In this document: in pieces, positions 26,659 to 35,057 of the stretch
Layout of the letters: each line of letters begins with the position of its first letter
How positions within the stretch are numbered: position 1 is the stretch's first letter
Origin: an uncultured Lachnospiraceae bacterium
GTDB lineage: Bacteria; Bacillota; Clostridia; Lachnospirales; Lachnospiraceae
NCBI GenBank assembly: GCA_945919795.1
Contig: CAMEJJ010000003.1
Location: 1-64,000, forward strand
Reading direction: 5' to 3'
DNA length: 64,000 nucleotides
Notes under the pieces: generated by a model
What the model was told of the DNA's origin: nothing
The model's database searches: none
Seen by the model: the letters and a program-made list of their open reading frames with translations, nothing else
Position numbers and translations under genes: made by a program

Positions 26659-26701
26659 TAGACAAAACCCTTGAAATATTTTATAATTAGAATAATTCTA
26701 A
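26659..26701 (+). promoter_or_regulatory. Promoter and PerR-type box of the second Fur-family operon
   Basis: TAGACA (26659-26664), 17 bp, and TATAAT (26682-26687) form a near-consensus promoter. The perfect 15-bp palindrome TTAGAATAATTCTAA (26687-26701) abuts the -10 and differs from the PerR consensus TTATAATNATTATAA at only one symmetric position, so the operon is probably peroxide-induced and autoregulated. Confidence 0.85.
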
Positions 26702-26718
26702 AAAGGAGCGGTGTGTTA

Positions 26719-27096
26719 ATGACCAAATATGCAAAAATGATTTTGGAACTCATAAATCAGTCCGACGGACATCTAACGGCAGAACAACTTTTTTTAGAAC
26801 TGAAAAAAAGGGTCCCAAAAGTTGTTCAGGCAACGGTATATAATAATCTGAATACCTTGTGTCAGGAAGGTCTGATACGAAAAATGTCTATCGAAGGTTC
26901 GCCCGATCGTTATGACAAGATACAAAAGCATGACCATCTGGTATGTTGCAGGTGTGGTTCTATATCCGACCGAACATTTGACGATCTGACAAGTGCGTTA
27001 GAGAAACAACTTGGCGATAAAATTATTTCTTATGATTTAAAAGTATGCTATCTCTGCCCCAAATGCAGAGAAAAAGATAAAGGAGGTATTATTTAA
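26719..27096 (+). CDS. Fur-family regulator, PerR type (second copy)
   Basis: This 125-aa repressor has the winged helix ([13 protein letters not shown]), [16 protein letters not shown], and the C-terminal zinc pair CYLCPKC. It is distinct from the PerR-like protein at 15568-15951. AAAAAGGAG precedes the ATG; the open frame upstream overlaps the promoter and is not used. Its stop overlaps the next start (TAATG), so it is coupled to the rubredoxin-glutamate synthase-rubrerythrin gene. Confidence 0.88.
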   Translation: MTKYAKMILELINQSDGHLTAEQLFLELKKRVPKVVQATVYNNLNTLCQEGLIRKMSIEGSPDRYDKIQKHDHLVCCRCGSISDRTFDDLTSALEKQLGDKIISYDLKVCYLCPKCREKDKGGII

Positions 27097-29159
27097 TGGT
27101 TTACAAATGTAGTATCTGCGGTTACGTGTATGATGAGGAAAAAGAAGGCAAACCTTTTTCCGAATTGACGGAATGCCCTGTCTGCAAACAGCCACCGGAA
27201 AGATTTCAGGAAGTGGAAACGGAAAAAAAGACTGACATCCCGCCTGAAGCAGAAAAGAAACCTGCTTCCATCAACGCGGAAGGTCTGGATTTAAGTTATC
27301 CGGCGCAAACCCGCAAAACAGACAGCGATTACCGTTACATGAAGGAAATTCACGAAATGGCGGTTACCGGCAAATCATCCATCGAGGCAATGGGGACACA
27401 AATGAAAATGCCAAACTGGGATGATGTACTTGTGTTGGGGGCGCAGCTAAATCCAATGCCTTTGGATGAACATGACGATGTTTCACTTAGGACGGTAATC
27501 GGAAAGCATGCAAAAAAACCAATGGTTCTGGATATGCCGGTTTATATTTCGCATATGTCCTTCGGTGCTCTTTCCAAAGAAACCAAAATTGCAATGGCAA
27601 AAGGCAGTGCGGCAGCGGGAACTGCAATGTGCAGTGGGGAAGGCGGTATCCTTCCCGAAGAAAAAGAAGCAGCTTATAAATACATTTTTGAATATGTACC
27701 AAATAAGTATAGTGTAACCGATGAGAATCTCAAAACTTCTGATGCGATTGAAATAAAAATCGGGCAGGGAACAAAACCGGGTATGGGAGGTCATCTTCCG
27801 GGCGGTAAAGTTACACCTGAAATTGCAAAAATACGAAACAAACCACTTGGTCAGGATGTCATCAGTCCTTCCAAGTTCCCCGAAATCAACAGTGTAGATG
27901 ATTTGCGAAATCTGGTCAGTGAGCTTCGCACACGAAGCGAAGGAAGACCAATCGGTATCAAGATTGCGGCAGGACGCATTGAAAAAGATTTGGAATATTG
28001 TGTCTATGCAAAACCGGATTTCATTACCATTGATGGACGTGGCGGTGCCACCGGTGCATCTCCTGCCATCATCCGGGATTCCACCAGTGTTCCGACCATA
28101 TACGCACTCTATCGTGCCAGAAAATATCTCGATTCCATTGGCTCAGATATTGATCTGGTAATCACAGGCGGTCTCCGAGTTTCTTCTGATTTTGCAAAAG
28201 CGATTGCAATGGGAGCAGATGCTGTTGCGATTGCCTCTGCAGCCATGGTAGCTGCTGCCTGTCAGCAATACCGCATTTGCGGCACCGGAATGTGTCCGGT
28301 CGGTGTGGCTACACAGGATGAAAAATTGCGCGAAAGATTACATATCGATACTGCAGCAAAACGAATTGAAAATTATCTGAAATGCTCAGCAGAAGAATTA
28401 AGAACATTTGCAAGAATTACGGGCAATAAAGATATTCATGGATTATCTGTGGATGATCTTTGTACAATCAGTGAAGAAATATCCGAACATACAAATATTG
28501 CACATGCAGGCGGAGCACCCATAGCAACCCCTGCCACATACAAAACAGAATCCGGAAATCTTTCCGGCAAAATCCAACAAAGTACACCATTGTCTAATAT
28601 AAAGGAGGAAACAACTATGAGTACAACAAAATATGCAGGAACACAGACCGAGAAGAATTTGGAAGCAGCTTTTGCAGGCGAATCACAGGCCAGAAACAAA
28701 TATACCTATTTTGCTTCTGTTGCAAAAAAAGAAGGCTATGAACAGATCGCCGCTTTATTTTTAAAGACAGCTGATAACGAAAAAGAACATGCTAAAATGT
28801 GGTTTAAAGAATTAAATGGAATTGGCGATACAAAAGCTAATCTTTTAGCAGCAGCAGACGGTGAAAACTATGAATGGACAGATATGTATGAGACTTTTGC
28901 CAAGACTGCTGAAGAAGAAGGTTTCCCCGAACTCGCAGCAAAATTCCGACTGGTTGGAGAAATCGAAAAACACCACGAAGAAAGATACCGCGCTTTACTC
29001 AAAAATGTAGAAATGGCTGCTGTTTTTGAAAAGAGCGAAGTAAAAGTCTGGGAATGCCGCAACTGCGGACATATCATTGTCGGCACAAAAGCACCCGAAA
29101 TCTGCCCTACCTGTAATCATCCGCAGAGTTATTTCGAAGTGCATGAAGAGAATTACTAA
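27096..29159 (+). CDS. Rubredoxin - FMN glutamate synthase domain - rubrerythrin fusion
   Basis: One 687-aa frame holds three proteins' worth of domains. Residues 1-40 are a rubredoxin (CSICGYVY and CPVCKQPP). Residues about 80-480 are the FMN-binding glutamate synthase domain ([26 protein letters not shown], and [13 protein letters not shown] with its Cys residues). Residues 508-687 are a complete rubrerythrin ([32 protein letters not shown], then CRNCGH and CPTCNHP). An internal ribosome site and ATG at 28601-28619 could also make the rubrerythrin alone. Probably an electron-transfer and peroxide-reduction module; the oxidoreductase substrate is unknown. Confidence 0.88.
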   Translation: MVYKCSICGYVYDEEKEGKPFSELTECPVCKQPPERFQEVETEKKTDIPPEAEKKPASINAEGLDLSYPAQTRKTDSDYRYMKEIHEMAVTGKSSIEAMGTQMKMPNWDDVLVLGAQLNPMPLDEHDDVSLRTVIGKHAKKPMVLDMPVYISHMSFGALSKETKIAMAKGSAAAGTAMCSGEGGILPEEKEAAYKYIFEYVPNKYSVTDENLKTSDAIEIKIGQGTKPGMGGHLPGGKVTPEIAKIRNKPLGQDVISPSKFPEINSVDDLRNLVSELRTRSEGRPIGIKIAAGRIEKDLEYCVYAKPDFITIDGRGGATGASPAIIRDSTSVPTIYALYRARKYLDSIGSDIDLVITGGLRVSSDFAKAIAMGADAVAIASAAMVAAACQQYRICGTGMCPVGVATQDEKLRERLHIDTAAKRIENYLKCSAEELRTFARITGNKDIHGLSVDDLCTISEEISEHTNIAHAGGAPIATPATYKTESGNLSGKIQQSTPLSNIKEETTMSTTKYAGTQTEKNLEAAFAGESQARNKYTYFASVAKKEGYEQIAALFLKTADNEKEHAKMWFKELNGIGDTKANLLAAADGENYEWTDMYETFAKTAEEEGFPELAAKFRLVGEIEKHHEERYRALLKNVEMAAVFEKSEVKVWECRNCGHIIVGTKAPEICPTCNHPQSYFEVHEENY
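28601..28619 (+). promoter_or_regulatory. Internal ribosome binding site and start inside the fusion gene
   Basis: AAAGGAGG at 28601-28608, an 8-base gap, and ATG at 28617 sit exactly at the junction of the glutamate synthase and rubrerythrin parts. The rubrerythrin start [15 protein letters not shown] is the normal N-terminus of free rubrerythrins. No stop codon separates the two, so both a fusion and a separate 180-aa rubrerythrin may be made. Confidence 0.75.
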
Positions 29160-29222
29160 TTTGATAATTCAAAGGATGGATGTCAGTTTGTCTGATTGTA
29201 GATATTAGTAATAGAGTTTAGT

Positions 29223-29270
29223 AAAAGGTGTGTGAAAATCTTCGCACACCTTTTGTTTCTTTTTTTACTG
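29223..29270 (+). terminator. Terminator after the rubrerythrin fusion
   Basis: AAAAGGTGTGTG pairs with CGCACACCTTTT (one G-T wobble), followed by a T-rich run. It also lies at the 3' end of the convergent hydrolase gene. Confidence 0.85.
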
Positions 29271-30833
29271 CATAATCTCCCTCAAAACCTGCTTTAATGT
29301 TTCTGCAAACTCTTCCGGATTCTCCATTGGTACCGTATGTCCCCATCCGTCAATCAGACGCATCTCTTTTTGTGGTGCAGTAATGGTATTATAATAGTCC
29401 TCTGTATACTTTACCGGTGTAATCCAGTCACAAGAACCGGAAATAAATCCCACCGGCATTTGAAATTCTGTGCCATATGCGTACACATCTTCCCTGCTTA
29501 TGTAATCAAAAAGCTGTCCATTTAAGTCCACAAAGTCAGATAGACTTCCCAATTGTTTTCCAAACCACAAGACATCATTTACTCCCAAATACGGAGAAGT
29601 CAGTGCGGTCCATATGTAATTACTTTCCTTTTCCGGCGTATGATAAGGTGACACATAGTTTCTCAATGCTAACATGTTTTCCAGGCTTGCATCTGCCTGA
29701 TATTTTTCAAAAGCTGCAACCATTGCTTCTGTATCATCACCATTTTCTTTTGCAATAGAAAGAGCATCTTCATACGCATAGATGTCGCTTCCACCTGCTC
29801 CCATCTGCCCCACTCCTATATAAGCGGCTACTTTATCCGGATGGTCTATTGCATATTTGCTGCCTACCATGGTTCCGTAGGAATGTCCGACCAAAATAAC
29901 TTTTTCTTGGTGAAACCTGTCACAGAGATAATCCACCAATGCATCCAAATCTGCCTGCGCCTGCTCGAATGTAGCCGTTTCATTATTGGGATCAACATCT
30001 TTATTTTTATAATAGGTTCTTCCACATCCTCGCTGATTCCATGCAACGACTGTATAATCCTCTTTCAAAACATTGGAAAATGCATATGTTTCCATCGTGT
30101 CCGGACTGGCCGGTCCACCATGAATCCATATGATTACCGGATTATTTACATTTTCGCCACGAATCAGGCAATACTGTTTTTGTCCGCATAAATCGAGATA
30201 AGTTTCTTCCTCAACTCCATTAGAACTATGTACACAACCTTTGATTGCATTATAATTTCTAATACCAATTATCACTGTGATTGTTCCAAATAAAATTACC
30301 AAAAGTGCTATGAGAGCGATATACAGAATCAAAATAATCGGCTTTTTCTTTTTTTCCTCACTTGTCACTTCCTTTTTATGTGATAAATGAATACCGATGT
30401 GACCAATTCCCAAAATTATAGTTGCAAATAGCAGAAAGAAATTTGCTCCGTATATTCCCAAAAAGAAAAAGGCTGCAATTGGTAAACTTGCTCCGGCAAC
30501 CGGGATGCCCAAAAAAGAAGAATAGAAATCCGTCATCTTTTGTTCACTGTGAAAATATCGAATCCAATAGCCTTCATAAAGAAGCATTGCTAATACAGCA
30601 AGTACCAGCCATATCGACCAGAGATTGGGTTCTCTGAAATTAAAATCAGAGAAAATCAGGGCTATGATACAGACAAGCACCTCGCCAATCCGTTCAAACA
30701 TTAATAATATTTTATTTTCATTTCCAACATATTTCTCATAGTCTTTCGGTTTATGCTTCGTCCAAATCATGTTAGGAATAAAAAGCATAAGCAGAAAAAT
30801 AAAACCAATATACGAAAATCCAAAGTGAATCAT
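29265..30833 (-). CDS. Membrane-anchored alpha/beta hydrolase (proline iminopeptidase-like)
   Basis: This 522-aa protein has about six membrane helices in residues 1-195, then an alpha/beta hydrolase domain. The oxyanion motif is HGGPASPDTMETY near 240, the nucleophile elbow GHSYGT near 315, and the C-terminal acid and histidine lie in SGSCDWITP and DGWGHTVPME. This resembles proline iminopeptidase (family S33). The membrane part is unlike the usual soluble enzyme and would place the catalytic domain at the membrane surface. Substrate unknown. Confidence 0.85.
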   Translation of the reverse strand: MIHFGFSYIGFIFLLMLFIPNMIWTKHKPKDYEKYVGNENKILLMFERIGEVLVCIIALIFSDFNFREPNLWSIWLVLAVLAMLLYEGYWIRYFHSEQKMTDFYSSFLGIPVAGASLPIAAFFFLGIYGANFFLLFATIILGIGHIGIHLSHKKEVTSEEKKKKPIILILYIALIALLVILFGTITVIIGIRNYNAIKGCVHSSNGVEEETYLDLCGQKQYCLIRGENVNNPVIIWIHGGPASPDTMETYAFSNVLKEDYTVVAWNQRGCGRTYYKNKDVDPNNETATFEQAQADLDALVDYLCDRFHQEKVILVGHSYGTMVGSKYAIDHPDKVAAYIGVGQMGAGGSDIYAYEDALSIAKENGDDTEAMVAAFEKYQADASLENMLALRNYVSPYHTPEKESNYIWTALTSPYLGVNDVLWFGKQLGSLSDFVDLNGQLFDYISREDVYAYGTEFQMPVGFISGSCDWITPVKYTEDYYNTITAPQKEMRLIDGWGHTVPMENPEEFAETLKQVLREIMQ

Positions 30834-30874
30834 TTTTCTCCTGCCTTATCATTGTAAATTAATGAAGATATAGA

Positions 30875-31012
30875 TTATTTTATCTTATGCAGAATATACA
30901 TACAAGCGCAAAATAGAGGTTCTGGTTCTTGGATCTCTGTATCATTTTCCTCCTTTATGGCATCCGGTAACCAATCCCAAGATAATGTCTGCATACTATT
31001 TGTATCAGACAT
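30875..31012 (-). CDS. Possible 45-aa protein downstream of the phosphatase
   Basis: A short frame starts 14 bp after the phosphatase stop and encodes MSDTNSMQTLSWDWLPDAIK, then an acidic stretch and a Cys-containing tail (FCACMY). The ribosome site is weak (GTAGAG). It matches no family known to me. It is reported because its position fits an operon partner and its composition looks protein-like. Confidence 0.3.
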   Translation of the reverse strand: MSDTNSMQTLSWDWLPDAIKEENDTEIQEPEPLFCACMYILHKIK

Positions 31013-31023
31013 GGCTAATGTCT

Positions 31024-31740
31024 CTACTCTCTCGAATAGAATTCCTCCCCTGTTTCCAAACAAATACCTGCAAGTCTTCCTTTTCTGGAACAGGCACAAC
31101 AATCTAAAGCAATATGATTATTTCCTTTAAAAATATATCCCGGCCTTGGATTACAAGCTATATGCTGCGTTGGAGTGTGTCCCGTAATAACGATTTTATC
31201 TTCGTAATAGGGAATTTCATAATCTGTTCTGTACCAAACTAATTCATCAAGAATAAATTCATCCATAGGTTTTGTCAGATAACCGAAATCGTTGCCTAAG
31301 CCTGCGTGAACAAGAATATAAGCTTGCCCATTAATTGACAGCTCGGCATATGCTTCAAAATCACCTATAAAATCAAGAACATCATTCTGCTCTTCTCTCG
31401 TCAGTTGATGAAATTCATCCATCGTAGCCTTACCACCACTTTGCATCCAGTCAAGTAGATACAACATATCATCTTCCTTAAGTGAGTTTAGAAAATCTTC
31501 AGTAATCTCCTTTTGCAGAAGCTTTAGACATTTAAGCGCCATAACTTCATGGTTGCCTGCCAAACACGTACAATTTGGAAGAGTCGATAAATACTGCAAT
31601 GCCTTTATTGGATGTGGTCCCCGATCCACAACATCTCCCATAATATATAGTTCATCTTCATCTTTAAAATTCATTTTATCCAAAAGAATTCTTAACTGCT
31701 CATATTCACCATGAATGTCTCCAATTACATATGTTGCCAT
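31024..31740 (-). CDS. PP2A-like metallophosphoesterase
   Basis: This 238-aa enzyme of the calcineurin-like family has all motifs of bacterial serine/threonine phosphatases and diadenosine tetraphosphatases: GDIHGE at residues 7-12, GDVVDRGPH near 37, GNHE near 64, and VHAGL and GHTPT later. GAGGGAGG precedes the ATG. Bacterial relatives act on phosphoproteins, dinucleotides or RNA ends, so the substrate is open. A HAD phosphatase is encoded next to it on the same strand. Confidence 0.88.
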   Translation of the reverse strand: MATYVIGDIHGEYEQLRILLDKMNFKDEDELYIMGDVVDRGPHPIKALQYLSTLPNCTCLAGNHEVMALKCLKLLQKEITEDFLNSLKEDDMLYLLDWMQSGGKATMDEFHQLTREEQNDVLDFIGDFEAYAELSINGQAYILVHAGLGNDFGYLTKPMDEFILDELVWYRTDYEIPYYEDKIVITGHTPTQHIACNPRPGYIFKGNNHIALDCCACSRKGRLAGICLETGEEFYSRE

Positions 31741-31876
31741 ATAGCGCCTCCCTCTTTTGTCTCAATAGTAATATACTACATGAAGATGAGGATTCCTTTT
31801 TTCCGCAATCACCTACCTTACTGTCAGTTTTTTTCTCTCGTTACCACAATCAAGACACATCTATCAGAATAGTACT

Positions 31877-32353
31877 CTAAGAAAATAATTTAATGTAATC
31901 CCTAAAAATGATGGTTTCAATTGCCGGAGTATTCGAAGCAAACTTCACCCTCTCAATTCCATCTGTAATTAAAAGTCTTTCCCATAGTTTTTCAAAATCC
32001 TTAAACTCAAATTGATTGTCATCCAATATAACAAAGTCCTCTATTTCCGGATGTTCTTCTAAATACTTACAAATCCCCTCCCCACGATTGTACCAATGAT
32101 CAACCGTCTTTCCGGATAAGTGCAATCCGTATTTTTCTAATTTCGAACACAAATATATATAATCAGCTTCTTCCGGACTCATCCTTTTCCAATCTGAAGA
32201 TAGAATCAAATCCACACTTTCATATTTCTTTATTACCTTTGCTAATATCTCAACCCTCGCATCATCAATTCCTGTATATCCATCCGGTGTATGTTCACAA
32301 GTTGTTCTTGTATTCAATACCCCATCAATGTCTAAAAAGACTGCAAACTTCAT
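31877..32353 (-). CDS. HAD-superfamily hydrolase (Swiss Army Knife RNA repair-like HAD)
   Basis: This 158-aa protein has the HAD nucleophile motif FLDIDGVLN at residues 5-13, motif II in LILSSDWK, and the metal-site ILDDNQFEF. It is short, with no cap domain, like the HAD domain seen in Swiss Army Knife RNA repair proteins. Fourteen upstream codons are open, but AAAGGACGG and conservation favour 32353. Possibly removes a terminal phosphate from a nucleic acid or nucleotide. Confidence 0.75.
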   Translation of the reverse strand: MKFAVFLDIDGVLNTRTTCEHTPDGYTGIDDARVEILAKVIKKYESVDLILSSDWKRMSPEEADYIYLCSKLEKYGLHLSGKTVDHWYNRGEGICKYLEEHPEIEDFVILDDNQFEFKDFEKLWERLLITDGIERVKFASNTPAIETIIFRDYIKLFS

Positions 32354-32431
32354 GTATACCACCGTCCTTTCAATTATTATGCTTATTTCGATCAATTAAA
32401 TGGCAATTTCTCATAATGCATTCCATATCAT

Positions 32432-32465
32432 ATGAAAAGCCTCAGTTTTCCCTGAGGCCTTTCAT
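32432..32465 (-). terminator. Terminator after the 323-aa gene
   Basis: The hairpin arms ATGAAAAGCCTCAG and CTGAGGCCTTTCAT, six-base loop, lie just beyond the stop at 32478 and are followed by a short T-rich tail. Confidence 0.75.
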
Positions 32466-32477
32466 ACTTGTATCTAT

Positions 32478-33449
32478 TCATTTCCAGACATCTTTAATTT
32501 CCGTTTCAATATAAGTGGCTGTTTCATATAATTTCTCCATCAAAAAATGAAATGAATAAACATTTTCTTGATTTTTTCCCATAATATCATTTCGAACAAC
32601 TACAGTATTTTCATCATTACCGCGTGCATTTATTCGATTATTTTCATTATTCTCTTCTCTTTCTTCCACCTGAGTAATATTAATCGTATCATATGCTGTA
32701 AATATTCCTGCATCTTCAATATAATTAATATGAAAAATGTTAAAAGCAAACAGAGTATCATTTCTTTTTGGCATTAACCACTCTATAAAACCATACTTTA
32801 GTCCCTTCCCCAATCCTCCTCTTATGTTACTCTCTATTCCCTCAACCTTATTTAGAATAGTATTTGCATATATTCTTATTTCCTTCAATCGATTCCTAAG
32901 TTCACCACTTAATATATCAAAATCTTTAATCTTCTGAAGTTTAAAAAATGCATTATTCCCGTAATTTTCCGGAACCCATATACATTCCTCCAATTTCTCG
33001 GCAAACGGCAGATATTTATTCTCAACTTTCGGTACATTATTCATATTCAAACACTGTTTTTCCTTTTCATACTCTAATACAGGAATTTTTATTTTTTCAT
33101 CAAGACCTTTCTTACTATAATGCTGTATTACCCCGGGAATAACATGTAAATTTAATGTTTTTGTATCTATATCTTTATAGAAGTATGCTATTTTCTCATT
33201 CCTGCATTCAATCCAAAGATATAAAATAAATTCACTCCCATACTCATCAAGGATATTAGATTTTCCCCCAACCCGGATCTGATTATCACTTACTTCTACT
33301 TTATATTTGCAGTTGTTCCTAGTGTTGCAAAACCAAACTTCACACTGCTCATTTTTTCTCTTTTCCATTTCTTCGCAAACACATTTCACAATTTCTTTGT
33401 TAAATTCTAAAAAAGTGTTCCTTAATTCCTCAATAGATTTAATACTCAT
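32478..33449 (-). CDS. Protein of unknown function (323 aa)
   Basis: I do not recognise a family. The protein is soluble and charged, with no signal peptide or membrane helix. A Cys-containing stretch (CEVWFCNTRNNCKY) lies near residue 40, a helical middle part runs from about 170 to 215, and an Asn/Glu-rich linker (about 262-285) precedes the C-terminal helix. A clear AGGAGG site precedes the ATG, and base composition is as A+T-rich as the defence-like genes upstream. It lies downstream of the WYL regulator and ends at its own terminator. Confidence 0.7.
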   Translation of the reverse strand: MSIKSIEELRNTFLEFNKEIVKCVCEEMEKRKNEQCEVWFCNTRNNCKYKVEVSDNQIRVGGKSNILDEYGSEFILYLWIECRNEKIAYFYKDIDTKTLNLHVIPGVIQHYSKKGLDEKIKIPVLEYEKEKQCLNMNNVPKVENKYLPFAEKLEECIWVPENYGNNAFFKLQKIKDFDILSGELRNRLKEIRIYANTILNKVEGIESNIRGGLGKGLKYGFIEWLMPKRNDTLFAFNIFHINYIEDAGIFTAYDTINITQVEEREENNENNRINARGNDENTVVVRNDIMGKNQENVYSFHFLMEKLYETATYIETEIKDVWK

Positions 33450-33578
33450 AAATTACCTCCTGTTTTTTGTAAAGTCTGTTCGTTATCAACAGCATCATTT
33501 CAAATTAAGAGTAAAATTGTATTCTATTACTCTCCGTAATATATACAATCTATTTGCAATGGCGTATATACGCACCGT

Positions 33579-34502
33579 TCATCTGTTTATTTCAATCTTT
33601 TTGTTATGCTGCAATTCCACGTCAAAATTGCATTCTAAAAGGCATTTTAATTTATCCTTTATATTTTCATTATATCGGGCTCTTGTTTCTCGTCCTTTTC
33701 CCTCCCGCGTATATGATTGATTTGGTAATAAATTTGAAGTCATAGTCCAATGAATATATGTTTCTTCTTCAGTTACAGCAGTCTTAATCTGATCAATCAG
33801 ATCAATTCGATATGCAAACAAATCTTCTGTATAGTAATTCCATGGCTTATCCTCTCTCGGAATCGCACGTCTATTTCCTATCATCCAATAATAGCCATCT
33901 TTATGTACGATTATATATGGAGTAACTCTTAGCAATTCGGTTTCATCATTGTCATATACTTTCATTTCAACCATGCGCTTTCGAATGATATTGTCACGAA
34001 TTGCTGCTATTTTCATCGCAAGTCCCTGTTCATTTTGTTTTTTCATTGAGTCAATATCAATCATAAGAGCTTGCGCATCCAGTGAATTCTCATCAAAATA
34101 TTTGCTACACGCCACTTTCGTCAATCTACTTTTAAGCGACTGTTTTTCGTCTTGTGTAAACTCAACTGTGTTATCAATTTGTTCAAGAAGAAAAGCAAGT
34201 TCGAAATAATTTAGTGGCTGATTATAGTATATCTTTCCGTTTTTTCCTGATTTTCCATATCCCGGATATACAATTTGCCATTCATCTTCAGGTAAACATT
34301 CACCATCCTCATTGGTATTAAAAGCATCTGCAAGTTCTTTTAATCTTCTTGTGAAAGTCCCTTTATCACCCAAAATATCTCTAGCTTTTTCTTCTCCGAG
34401 TAATTTCCTTAATCCGTGCTGTGTAATTGCATGATCCTTATCTGTGTTTTCTTTTAATAACGATAAGAATTTGTACGTATTCTTTAATGACTGCTTTGAC
34501 AT
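33579..34502 (-). CDS. WYL-domain transcriptional regulator
   Basis: This 307-aa protein has an N-terminal helical DNA-binding part (ITQHGLRKLLGEEKARDIL) and a WYL-like sensor domain around residues 155-240, with VTPYIIVHKDGYYWMIGNR matching the strand that gives the family its name. WYL proteins sense ligands and often control phage-defence genes. It may end early: a separate WCX-type C-terminal domain is not evident. The flanking helicase-nuclease and TOPRIM-like genes make a defence-regulator role plausible. Confidence 0.75.
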   Translation of the reverse strand: MSKQSLKNTYKFLSLLKENTDKDHAITQHGLRKLLGEEKARDILGDKGTFTRRLKELADAFNTNEDGECLPEDEWQIVYPGYGKSGKNGKIYYNQPLNYFELAFLLEQIDNTVEFTQDEKQSLKSRLTKVACSKYFDENSLDAQALMIDIDSMKKQNEQGLAMKIAAIRDNIIRKRMVEMKVYDNDETELLRVTPYIIVHKDGYYWMIGNRRAIPREDKPWNYYTEDLFAYRIDLIDQIKTAVTEEETYIHWTMTSNLLPNQSYTREGKGRETRARYNENIKDKLKCLLECNFDVELQHNKKIEINR

Positions 34503-34585
34503 AAATTACATCCTTATACTTTTTGTAGTGGTGTACAGTTTATTCACTATACAATTTTGCTTTCATAATTATATATTGTTACCTC

Positions 34586-34987
34586 TTAATTCTCTGAACC
34601 ATATCCCCCATAATTGTCCACAGAAATATGTTTCATAACATCAGCTATTTGATCAGTTCTTCTTTTATAATTCTCCACGCCAGTATACTTCTGAATAAGC
34701 GGTGCATTTACTGGTTTTGTTGGCGATTTAATGTCCTCATACTGCCCATGAGGTTTCTTTTCCGTATCACAAAACACAAGTACAAGTTCGTCTGATCCAT
34801 TTTGATATCGGTCCTGATACCTTGCCGGGATATTTCCATTGCCACCGGCATTAACTAATGAAATGTCATATTGCTCGTTCCACACTTTCAAATCTTTTAG
34901 GCGCTTAAGATACTCATATTCCTCATTGCCCTCGCAGATAATGCAGATTTTGTGATTATCCAAAAACTTTGGGAGCTTATTTGGCAT
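34586..34987 (-). pseudogene. Shortened TOPRIM/RloB-like protein
   Basis: The frame encodes 133 aa. Residues 10-90 resemble a TOPRIM-type nuclease domain: ICIICEGNEEYEYL with its catalytic-type Glu, and LVFCDTEKKPHGQ with an Asp-x-Glu. After EDIKS the sequence jumps to an unrelated-looking KYTGVENYK segment and stops soon after, so internal and C-terminal parts seem deleted. The start at 34987 is chosen because AAAGGGGG lies 9 bp before it. I infer a decayed nuclease partner of a lost ATPase, but a genuinely small protein is possible. Confidence 0.5.
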
Positions 34988-35057
34988 CGGCAACATCCCC
35001 CTTTACCAAAAAGACAGCCTGATTAGCTGCCCTATCTTTATAATCATCTTTTGTCAT
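34977..35057 (-). CDS. 26-codon frame overlapping both neighbours
   Basis: The ATG overlaps the helicase stop (TGATG) and the stop lies 11 bp inside the TOPRIM-like gene. It encodes MTKDDYKDRAANQAVFLVKG followed by six residues. This looks like the last codons of a larger gene, such as an ATPase normally found in front of a TOPRIM nuclease, left after a deletion. It could also be a coupling peptide. Confidence 0.35.
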   Translation of the reverse strand: MTKDDYKDRAANQAVFLVKGDVADAK

